DNA from: Streptomyces bacillaris | Lineage (GTDB): Bacteria > Actinomycetota > Actinomycetes > Streptomycetales > Streptomycetaceae | Direction of reading: 5' to 3' | Assembly (NCBI RefSeq): GCF_003268675.1 | Contig: NZ_CP029378.1 | Location: 4,030,001 to 4,094,000 of the forward strand | Length of the DNA stretch: 64,000 bases | In this document: piece after piece, positions 41,401-48,469 of the stretch | Numbering within the stretch: position 1 is the stretch's first letter | Layout: each line of letters opens with the position of its first letter | Notes under the pieces: generated by a model | The model's database searches: none | Told to the model about the DNA's origin: nothing | Seen by the model: the letters and a program-made list of their open reading frames with translations, nothing else | Made by a program: the position numbers and the translations under genes

Positions 41401-42208
41401 GGTGGCCGGGGGCCTCCACCTCGACGTCCCGGTAGGTGCCGAGGAGCAGCAGCCGCTCGAACCAGGCGTGCTGGGCGGCGAATTCGAGGAGCCGGAGCGA
41501 GGCGGGGTCGGCGCTGTGGAGGTCGTCGAGGACCACGGTCAGCGGGCGGCTCTGGGAGATGGTGACGAGGGCGGTGGTCACCGCGTCGTACAGCCCGAAG
41601 GCCTCGACCCCGTCCGGCGTACCTCCGGCGGAACCGGGTGCCCCGGATGAACTGGAGACTCCGGCGGAACCGGGCGCCCCGGATGAACTGGAGACTCCGG
41701 CAGAACCGGGCGCCCCGGCTGAACCGGAGACACCGGCGGAACCCATACCGGCCGCACCGACACCGACACCGGACGCACCGACACCGGACCCCTCGCCGCC
41801 GGCTGTCCCCACTGCCCCAGATGCCCCGGCCGCCTCGACACCGGCGCCCCCGCCCCAGCCCTCCGCCCGGCCGTCGCCCGACGGGTCGCCGAGGAGGATG
41901 CCGAGGCGGCCGTCCGACGCCTCCTGGGCCGCCGCCCACTCGGCCGCCGTGGCGGAGCGGCGCAGTCCGCGCAGCACCTGCACCCAGGGCCAGTAGCCGG
42001 GGGTGCTCCCGGAGTCCCAGCAGGAGCCGCCGACCACCAGCGCGCCGCGCCGCCGGGCCTCGTGCGCGGCGTCGGTGACGAGGGTGGTCTTCCCGATACC
42101 GGCCTCGCCCGTGACGAGCACCAGCCCGCCGTGGCTCTCCGTCGCCCGGACGATCTCCGAGCGGAGGATGCCTGCGGGGTGGTCGCGCCCGAACAGAGCA
42201 GGGGTCAT
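38486..42208 (-). CDS. Large AAA-ATPase/TPR regulator (LAL-like, without LuxR HTH)
   Basis: This protein of about 1240 residues begins with a STAND/AAA ATPase domain: FGRDHPAGILRSEIV, Walker A in LVTGEAGIGKTTLVTDA, a Walker B candidate in LTVVLDDLHSADPASL. A long TPR-like helical region covers about 480-1000. The C-terminal about 150 residues (RRDGPVWQLRWDGRTVHM, a charged coiled segment, and ARKTVTARIRDTLRKLDSLH) replace the LuxR helix-turn-helix of LAL regulators. A Gly/Ser/Ala insert of variable 12-residue repeats lies between Walker A and B. ATG 42208 is seven bases after TATCGT (leaderless); a GTG two codons earlier is possible. Confidence 0.82.
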   Translation of the reverse strand: MTPALFGRDHPAGILRSEIVRATESHGGLVLVTGEAGIGKTTLVTDAAHEARRRGALVVGGSCWDSGSTPGYWPWVQVLRGLRRSATAAEWAAAQEASDGRLGILLGDPSGDGRAEGWGGGAGVEAAGASGAVGTAGGEGSGVGASGVGVGAAGMGSAGVSGSAGAPGSAGVSSSSGAPGSAGVSSSSGAPGSAGGTPDGVEAFGLYDAVTTALVTISQSRPLTVVLDDLHSADPASLRLLEFAAQHAWFERLLLLGTYRDVEVEAPGHPLQQLILPLVARASATLTLTGLGRDEVGALMAVTTGREPAPHLVDEVHRRTGGNPFFVEQTARLWHSGSPVSTIPPGVREAVRQRLSLLPGEVVSLLTSAALLGREFRRQVLAVVHGSPIPRVERLLESAVIARVVVPRPSGSYAFAHDLLRETLYASLGEAEARRRHAAAVRALDAHGGLDDAVRPGDLARHAHLAGGELERDRRIDLLLAAARDASGRLADEEATGHYRRALAVASGEEGETGEAGEESETGGATEGGGEADTGSGPGASPGAAGEAAAAGTPGRGADGLPAHDRRRVALICLDLGEHLRHTGEPAEGERLLDRAVALARELDDPELVARVAITLYRQGAFGGSEAFMVAFLSEAHRKVTSKDGQDGLSADRLAQELAIHIMALARDGSDDEALAFSLWARHDSVWGLGSAVERLGLTDEMAVLGRRTQNLDMELHAASMRWVTLLELGDPAFIDQFRTFVRAAERSELPRFAVSIAVDSSLIAALQGRFGEASEALRDEVLGPEGEEHEAFGFMRSHLRWSLYLLQGRFAEAEKVLATLPGVRYPYPRLLEALTAVEQGDAAPALRLIAEQSDRSAPYPRVFMPLWLRLLARTAAATGDRHVIARAEDELTPYTGQWIVSLYGCDISGPVDLWLGMLAAARHDRDAAVAALTEATASADRLGARPWAVRSRLDLARSLLARAEPGDTGRARAILTEAEREAAELGLHHLTSEAASIRTAPWPTARRPAAAPPELAFPADTSGAATPTTPAFPSPDTTSTTTPSEPGSGSGSGEAPAPAAEFRRDGPVWQLRWDGRTVHMPDAKGLRDLHSLLGLPGADVPAVQLLAPQGGSAVVAAGQLGGDPVLDEEAKRRYKEHLDRLDAEIDRAAARDNTRQVEAYDRERQALLDQLRTAAGLGGRSRRLGDQTERARKTVTARIRDTLRKLDSLHPELAAHLRESVTTGTTCAYRPGRTPDWRL
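41640..41747. repeat. 36-bp minisatellite within the AAA gene (three units)
   Basis: Units begin at 41640, 41676 and 41712, each starting GCCCCGG. Units 1 and 2 differ at one base and the third is more diverged. Translated on the minus strand they give 12-residue SAGVSSSSGAPG-type repeats. Confidence 0.85.
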
Positions 42209-42302
42209 GACCACACGATAGGAGCACCCACTGACAACAGCCCCTCCACCGACCCGTGAACGGCCGGTGCCCCCCTTCCCACCGGGCCGAAGCCGTCAGA
42301 GG

Positions 42303-42346
42303 CCGTGGGCTCCGGAAGGAAAGCCGTGGGCTCTGGAGGGAAAGGG
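42303..42346. repeat. 22-bp direct repeat
   Basis: Two adjacent copies of a sequence beginning CCGTGGGCTC and ending GGAAA, between the AAA and universal stress protein genes. Confidence 0.5.
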
Positions 42347-42385
42347 GGCACCCCCGCACCACGCGGCGCGGGGCGAGGCACGACG

Positions 42386-42808
42386 TCAGTCGCGTACCAC
42401 CGTCACCGGGCACGGGGCGTGCTGCGTGACGTGCAGGCTGACCGAGCCGAGCAGCGTCGCCTTGAGGCCGCTGCGGCCCCGGGCGCCCACGACGAGCAGG
42501 TTGGCGCCCCTGGCCCGGTCCAGCAGGGTCTGGGCGGGGTTGCCGATGACCACGACCTTGGTGACCTTGGCGGCCCCCTCCTCGCCCAGGGCCTCCTCCA
42601 GGGCCTCGTTGAGCGAGACGGTGGCCAGCGCCTGCGGGTCGAAGTCCTCCGGCAGGCCCGGCATCATCGAGGCCCAGCTGGTCGCGGGGTACTCCCAGCT
42701 GTTGACGGCCTCCACGGTGTCACCGGTCAGCTCGGCCTGACGGACGGCCCAGTGCAGTGCCTTGATCGAGGGATCGGACCCGTCCACGCCCACGACGATC
42801 CTGCCCAT
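42386..42808 (-). CDS. Universal stress protein (UspA family)
   Basis: This 140-residue UspA-fold protein has the N-terminal strand IVVGVDGSDPSIKAL and the ATP-binding motif VVGARGRSGLKATLLGSVS, so it is of the ATP-binding class. It starts at ATG 42808. Its neighbours are not functionally linked in an obvious way; the role is general stress or dormancy by family. Confidence 0.9.
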   Translation of the reverse strand: MGRIVVGVDGSDPSIKALHWAVRQAELTGDTVEAVNSWEYPATSWASMMPGLPEDFDPQALATVSLNEALEEALGEEGAAKVTKVVVIGNPAQTLLDRARGANLLVVGARGRSGLKATLLGSVSLHVTQHAPCPVTVVRD

Positions 42809-42919
42809 GTCTGCCTCCAGCTCGCTAGCTCGCTCCGGCTCGTACAGCGTCCGGCTTCCTCGTACAGCGTCCGCTTCACTGTAATCAAACGGGACAATCA
42901 GGCCGGTCGGTCCCTCCGG

Positions 42920-43040
42920 CCCAGCCACAGGCCCGAGAGCCAGCCCCAGCCCGCAGGTCCGCGAGTCAGCCCAGCCGCAGGCCCGGAAGCCGACCCAGCC
43001 GCAGGCCCAAGAGTCAGTCCAGCCGCAGGTCCGCGAGCTG
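42920..43040. repeat. Imperfect about 24-bp tandem repeat, five units
   Basis: Units of the form CCAGCCGCAGGCCC plus GAGAGTCAG run from about 42920 to 43040. The last unit is the 3' end of the flavin reductase gene (its LADLRLD codons and stop), and the rest lie downstream of that stop. Confidence 0.7.
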
Positions 43041-43673
43041 CTGCTCGAAGGGGACGAGCGCGTCCTCCCCGTCGTCCAGGCCCGGCGTCCGGGAGGCCCC
43101 GGAGACCGTGCGGCCCAGGACCGCCGAGGCCAGCTCGCCGCCCGCGCGCCGGATCCGGGACGGCAGGCCCTCGGTGTACTCGTCGCCGGAGGCGCCCCAG
43201 TCCTCGGAGGCGGCGTAGACGGAGGTCGGTACGGTGACGGCCCGCAGATAGGCGAAGAGCGGCCGCAGCGCGTGCTCCAGGACCAGCGAGTGGCGGGCCG
43301 TGCCGCCCGTCGCGGCGATCACGACGGGCTTGCCGGTCAGGGCGGTGTGGTCGATCAGGTCGAAGAACGACTTGAACAGACCGCTGTACGAGGCGGTGAA
43401 GACGGGCGTCACGGCGATCAGCCCGTCCGCCTCCGTCACCGCGTCGATCGCCTCCCGCAGCGCGGTCGGCGGGAACCCGCTGACCAGGTGGTTGGCGATG
43501 TCCACGGCGAGGTCGCGCAGTTCGATGAAGTGGACCTCGACGTTCCGGTCCTGGTCCGCCGCGAGGCGCTCCCGGGCGGCGGCGGCCAGCCGGTCGGCCA
43601 GCAGCCGGGTGGAGGACGGCTGGCTGAGACCGGCCGATACGGCGACGATGCGCAGGGGCGAGGTGGCGAACAT
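43014..43673 (-). CDS. NAD(P)H-dependent FMN reductase (CE1759 family)
   Basis: This 219-residue flavodoxin-like reductase has the FMN loop VSAGLSQPSSTRLLADRL and the motif AVTPVFTASYSGLFKSFFDLID. It is five bases downstream of the luciferase-like monooxygenase gene and should supply reduced FMN to it. ATG 43673. The 3' end seems to have seeded a tandem repeat array. Confidence 0.9.
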   Translation of the reverse strand: MFATSPLRIVAVSAGLSQPSSTRLLADRLAAAARERLAADQDRNVEVHFIELRDLAVDIANHLVSGFPPTALREAIDAVTEADGLIAVTPVFTASYSGLFKSFFDLIDHTALTGKPVVIAATGGTARHSLVLEHALRPLFAYLRAVTVPTSVYAASEDWGASGDEYTEGLPSRIRRAGGELASAVLGRTVSGASRTPGLDDGEDALVPFEQQLADLRLD

Positions 43674-43678
43674 CGGGG

Positions 43679-44770
43679 TCAGCCCTCCTTCCGGGCGGCC
43701 CGGGCGGCGGTCACCGCCGGGTGGACGGGCGCGGACTCCGGCACTCCGGCCGGCCGCAGGTTGGCGAACTCCTTGCGCAGTACGGGCACGACCTCCTCGC
43801 CGAGGATGTCGAGCTGCTCCAGGACCGTCTTCAGCGGGAGCCCCGCGTGGTCCATCAGGAACAGCTGCCGCTGGTAGTCACCGACCGCGTCCCGGAACGT
43901 CAGCGTCCGCTCGATGACCTCCTGCGGGGAGCCCACCGTCAGCGGGGTCTCGCGGGTGAAGTCCTCCAGGGACGGGCCGTGGCCGTAGACCGGCGCGTTG
44001 TCGAAGTACGGGCGGAACTCCCGTACCGCGTCCTGCGAGTTCTTCCGCATGAACACCTGGCCGCCGAGCCCGACGATGGCCTGTTCGGCGGTGCCGTGAC
44101 CGTAGTGGGCGTACCGCCGCCGGTACAGCGAGACCATCTTCTTGGTGTGCTCCATCGGCCAGAAGATGTTGTTGTGGAAGAACCCGTCCCCGTAGTACGC
44201 AGCCTGTTCCGCGATCTCGGGGGAGCGGATGGAGCCGTGCCAGACGAACGGCGGGACGCCGTCCAGCGGGCGCGGGGTGGCGGTGAAGGACTGCAGCGGC
44301 GTACGGAACTTGCCCTCCCAGTCCACGACGTCCTCGCGCCACAGCTTGTGCAGCAGGGCGTAGTTCTCGATGGCCAGCGGGATGCCCTGGCGGATGTCCT
44401 TGCCGAACCAGGGGTAGACCGGTCCGGTGTTGCCCCGGCCCATCATCAGGTCGACGCGGCCGTCCGCGAGGTGCTGGAGGGTGGCGTAGTCCTCCGCGAT
44501 CTTCACCGGGTCGTTGGTGGTGATCAGGGTGGTGGACGTGGACAGGATCAGGTTCTCGGTACGGGCGGCGATGTAGCCGAGGGTCGTCGTCGGGGAGGAC
44601 GGGACGAAGGGCGGGTTGTGGTGCTCGCCGGTCGCGAAGACGTCCAGGCCGACCTCCTCGGCCTTCTGCGCGATGGCCAGGGTCGCCTTGATCCGCTCGT
44701 TCTCGGTCGGCGTCCGGCCGGTGGTCGGGTCGGTGGTGACGTCTCCGACCGTGAAGATCCCGAACTGCAT
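43679..44770 (-). CDS. LLM class flavin-dependent oxidoreductase (CE1758 family)
   Basis: This 363-residue luciferase-like TIM-barrel monooxygenase reads FGIFTVGDVTTDPTTG, VFATGEHHNPPF, LADGRVDLMMGRGNTGPVYP and WHGSIRSPEIAEQAAYYGDG. It uses FMNH2 and oxygen on an unknown substrate. AGGAGG lies eight bases before ATG 44770. It forms a two-gene operon with the flavin reductase. A 17-bp upstream motif is shared with the pirin gene. Confidence 0.92.
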   Translation of the reverse strand: MQFGIFTVGDVTTDPTTGRTPTENERIKATLAIAQKAEEVGLDVFATGEHHNPPFVPSSPTTTLGYIAARTENLILSTSTTLITTNDPVKIAEDYATLQHLADGRVDLMMGRGNTGPVYPWFGKDIRQGIPLAIENYALLHKLWREDVVDWEGKFRTPLQSFTATPRPLDGVPPFVWHGSIRSPEIAEQAAYYGDGFFHNNIFWPMEHTKKMVSLYRRRYAHYGHGTAEQAIVGLGGQVFMRKNSQDAVREFRPYFDNAPVYGHGPSLEDFTRETPLTVGSPQEVIERTLTFRDAVGDYQRQLFLMDHAGLPLKTVLEQLDILGEEVVPVLRKEFANLRPAGVPESAPVHPAVTAARAARKEG

Positions 44771-44807
44771 GGCGTCCGCCTCCTGAGGGTCGCGGGGTGA
44801 TCCATAG

Positions 44808-44824
44808 TTGGTTGAATGTTGAAC
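44808..44824 (-). promoter_or_regulatory. Motif shared with the pirin promoter
   Basis: In gene direction it reads GTTCAACATTCAACCAA, beginning 54 bases before the start codon; it matches 15 of 17 positions of the pirin copy at 17594-17610. Confidence 0.5.
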
Positions 44825-44899
44825 TACACCCTACAACGGGCCGCCCCCGCGACCTATTCCTCCATGGCTCGCCCCAAGGCTTCGTGGCTTCCGTGGGTT

Positions 44900-46735
44900 C
44901 TACGGCGTCACGATCGGGAACGACCTGTCCGGTTCCGTGAGTACGGAGACGAGCTCACCGAGGAGGGACGCGTCACCGCTCTGCTCGATCCCGGCCGGCC
45001 CCTCGCCCGCGAGGACGGAGAGCAGCTGCGGCTTGCTGAGGGTGAGCGTCAGCCCCGCCGGGGCCCAGGAACCGGCGCCCGGCCCTGCGGTGCGGTGGGT
45101 GAGGGCCCCGTTGTGCAGCGTGAGCCGGTGGCGGACGGGGGCGGTGGCGGAGCCGTCGGTCACGACCAGGTCGATCACCAGCTCCATGTCCCAGGCACGC
45201 GGCCCGTCGACGCGTACGGCGAGCGAGTCGATGAGCTGCTCCACGGTGAGCGCCATCGCCATCTCGGGGCTCGCGGAGTCCAGCGCCAGGGTCCCCACGC
45301 CCTCCTCCAGCTCCTTGGCGCCCATCAGGTAGAAGTTGCGCCACGGGCCGTTCTCCGCGCCGTGGCCCAGCCGCCGGTAGACCCCGGCCAGCTCGGTGCG
45401 GGCCGCCCGGTGCGAGGCGTCCGCGAAGACGACATGGTTCAGCAGGGTCGCGGCGAACCGCAGATCGCCCGCCTCCGCGTACGTGCGCGCCTTCGCCACC
45501 ACGGCGTCGGCCCCGCCCATGCACTCCACGTACCGCTCGGCCGACTCCGCCGGCGGGTGCTCCCACAGATGGGCCGGGTTGCCGTCGAACCAGCCCAGGT
45601 AGCGCTGGTAGACCGCCTTCACGTTGTGGCTGAGCGAGCCGTAGTAGCCGCGTGCGTGCCAGCACTTCTCCAGGGCGGGCGGCAGCTTGATCCTCTCCGC
45701 GATCTCGGGTCCGGTCAGCCCGGCGTTGAGCATGCGCAGGGTCTGGTCGTGGAGGTACGCGTACAGGTCGCGCTGGGTGGTGAGGAACTCCCGTACGTTC
45801 TCCCGGCCCCAGGTGGGCCAGTGGTGTGACGCGAAGGCGACGTCCGCCGTGTCCCCGAACAGCTCGACGGCCTCGTCCAGATAGCGCGACCAGACGCGCG
45901 CGTCGCGGACGACGGCCCCGCGCAGGGTCACGATGTTGTGCATGGTGTGGGTGGCGTTCTCGGCCAGGCAGAGCGCCCGGTGGTCCGGGAAGAGGAAGTT
46001 CATCTCGGCGGGCGCCTCGGTGCCCGGGGTGAGCTGGAAGACGATCCGTACGCCGTCGAGCACCTCCTCCTGGCCCGTGTGCGTGATGTCCACCGTGGGC
46101 GGGATCAGCGTCAGCGTCCCGGTGGACGTCGTCATGCCGAGCCCGGCGCCGATCTGGCCGTCGGGGGCCTTCGCCAGGCTGTCGCCGTACATGAACATCG
46201 CCCGCCGGAGCATGGCGTTGCCCGCGTAGACGTTCTCGCTGACGGCGTGCTCCAGGAAGCCGGCGGGGGCGAGCACCGGAACGCCCGCCTCCGTGCCCGG
46301 GGGCAGGACTCCGCGCGCGCCGCCGAAGTGGTCGCCGTGCGAGTGGGTGTAGATCAGCGCGGTGACGGGCCGGTCGCCCCGGTGGCCCCGGTAGAGCGCC
46401 AGCGCGGCGGCCGCGGTCTCGGCGGAGATCAGCGGGTCGATGACGACGACCCCGCGCTCGCCCTCGACCAGGGTCATGTTCGACAGGTCGAGCCCGCGCA
46501 CCTGGTAGATGCCCTCGGTGACCTCGTACAGCCCCTGCCGCGCACAGAGTCGGGCCTGCCGCCAGAGGCTCGGGTGGGCGGTGTCGGGGCACGGGGCGTC
46601 GAGGAAGGCGTAGCTGTCGTTGTCCCAGATCACCCGGCCGTCGTCGGCGGTGATCACGGCGGGGTCGAGCGCGGTGACGAAGCCGCGGTCGGCGTTCGTG
46701 AAGTCGGCGGTGTCGTCGAACGGGAGGTGGCTCAT
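44900..46735 (-). CDS. Alkyl sulfatase-like metallo-beta-lactamase hydrolase (SdsA1 family)
   Basis: This 611-residue protein has an N-terminal MBL domain with the zinc motif THSHGDHFGG, further ligands in LAENATHTMHNIVTLRG and FASHHWPTWGREN, a dimerisation region and a C-terminal SCP2-like domain (DSLAVRVDGPRAWDMEL), the layout of SdsA1 and yeast Bds1. It should hydrolyse primary or secondary alkyl sulfates. No signal peptide is present at ATG 46735, unlike the secreted SdsA1. Direct GTGCAT repeats lie just upstream. Confidence 0.9.
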   Translation of the reverse strand: MSHLPFDDTADFTNADRGFVTALDPAVITADDGRVIWDNDSYAFLDAPCPDTAHPSLWRQARLCARQGLYEVTEGIYQVRGLDLSNMTLVEGERGVVVIDPLISAETAAAALALYRGHRGDRPVTALIYTHSHGDHFGGARGVLPPGTEAGVPVLAPAGFLEHAVSENVYAGNAMLRRAMFMYGDSLAKAPDGQIGAGLGMTTSTGTLTLIPPTVDITHTGQEEVLDGVRIVFQLTPGTEAPAEMNFLFPDHRALCLAENATHTMHNIVTLRGAVVRDARVWSRYLDEAVELFGDTADVAFASHHWPTWGRENVREFLTTQRDLYAYLHDQTLRMLNAGLTGPEIAERIKLPPALEKCWHARGYYGSLSHNVKAVYQRYLGWFDGNPAHLWEHPPAESAERYVECMGGADAVVAKARTYAEAGDLRFAATLLNHVVFADASHRAARTELAGVYRRLGHGAENGPWRNFYLMGAKELEEGVGTLALDSASPEMAMALTVEQLIDSLAVRVDGPRAWDMELVIDLVVTDGSATAPVRHRLTLHNGALTHRTAGPGAGSWAPAGLTLTLSKPQLLSVLAGEGPAGIEQSGDASLLGELVSVLTEPDRSFPIVTP

Positions 46736-46757
46736 GGAAGCCCAGTAGAGCTGAAGC

Positions 46758-46772
46758 GTGCATAAGGTGCAT
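46758..46772. promoter_or_regulatory. GTGCAT direct repeat upstream of the sulfatase gene
   Basis: GTGCAT occurs twice with nine-base periodicity (46758-46763 and 46767-46772), 23 bases upstream of the sulfatase start. A candidate operator. Confidence 0.3.
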
Positions 46773-46886
46773 ATCGTCACATCACCGCACTGTCCGTTCG
46801 AACCAGGCGTACGCTGTCCTGCGCACTGAGGGGGCTGTCCCTGCGCACTGCGGGGGCCGCCATGCGCGCTGAGGGAGGCGGATTCC

Positions 46887-47021
46887 ATGGGTGGCAGGGA
46901 CATCGAGAGCTGGAAGGCACGGGGAGTCGCCCTGCGCGTCTTCGTCTATGTCTTCGTGACGCACCTCTTCGCGGGCTTCGTCTGGATCCTCTTCTACGTG
47001 GGTGGCCACGCGGACAAGTAG
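46887..47021 (+). CDS. DUF6126-type single-helix membrane microprotein (44 aa)
   Basis: This 44-residue protein reads MGGRDIESWKARGVALRV, then a membrane helix (FVYVFVTHLFAGFVWILFYV) and GGHADK. GGGAGG lies eight bases before the ATG. The sequence matches the DUF6126 family of actinobacterial microproteins, often encoded next to XRE regulators; no such regulator is adjacent here. Function unknown. Confidence 0.8.
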   Translation: MGGRDIESWKARGVALRVFVYVFVTHLFAGFVWILFYVGGHADK

Positions 47022-47109
47022 CCGACGAGCAGCGGACAACGAGGGAACAGCGGGGGGACGCGTCCGGCGGGCCCGGCCTTATTCACCCGCCCCGTAAGCC
47101 CGTGATCGC

Positions 47110-47115
47110 TACACT
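47110..47115 (+). promoter_or_regulatory. -10 element for the trpS leader transcript
   Basis: TACACT lies six bases before the GTG of the leader peptide, so the leader may be translated from a leaderless RNA. Confidence 0.45.
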
Positions 47116-47121
47116 CACCGT

Positions 47122-47163
47122 GTGACCTCCGTACCGTGCCGAAACTGGTGGCGCTCCTTCTAG
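47122..47163 (+). CDS. trpS leader peptide (attenuator)
   Basis: A 13-codon open frame reads MTSVPCRNWWRSF with two adjacent Trp codons (47146-47151) and a TAG stop. Adjacent Trp codons are rare and mark a regulatory leader. It lies 130 bases before a tryptophanyl-tRNA synthetase gene and is followed by mutually exclusive hairpins. Ribosome-mediated attenuation of an auxiliary TrpRS gene has been described in S. coelicolor; this is the same arrangement. Confidence 0.85.
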   Translation: MTSVPCRNWWRSF

Positions 47164-47225
47164 GAGCGGCCACAGCATCTGTCTGCACGGAACCCAGGGC
47201 CGTTCACCATGGACGGCCCTTTCGT
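47146..47225 (+). promoter_or_regulatory. Ribosome-mediated attenuator of trpS
   Basis: Hairpin 1:2 covers the Trp codons (GTGGCGCTCCT pairs with AGGAGCGGCCAC, one bulge, 47149-47173). The terminator is AGGGCCGT (47196-47203) with ACGGCCCT (47213-47220) followed by TTCGT. An antiterminator can form between CGGCC (47167-47171) and GGCCG (47198-47202). Stalling at the Trp codons would free the second segment and block the terminator. Confidence 0.75.
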
Positions 47226-47292
47226 ATGCCTGCTCCACCCCTCTCCGGGCCGTCCTTTGCGCACCGCACCCACCACCGCGAGGAGCCCCACC

Positions 47293-48363
<1,071 letters not shown>

Positions 48364-48469
48364 CGGCCACCGGGACGGCAGCCGCCTCCTCACCGCCGGT
48401 TCCGGCAGCGGGTCACCGGGCCGGCAACTGCCTTCTCACTGCCGTTCGGCCGGCGGGCAACCCGCCCCC

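Noticed and set aside
42920..43040. CRISPR array
   Set aside because: The units are contiguous imperfect 24-bp repeats without unique spacers, and no cas genes are present.
47122..47225. T-box riboswitch for trpS
   Set aside because: No T-box consensus or specifier-loop architecture is visible; the Trp-Trp leader frame and competing hairpins explain the region better.
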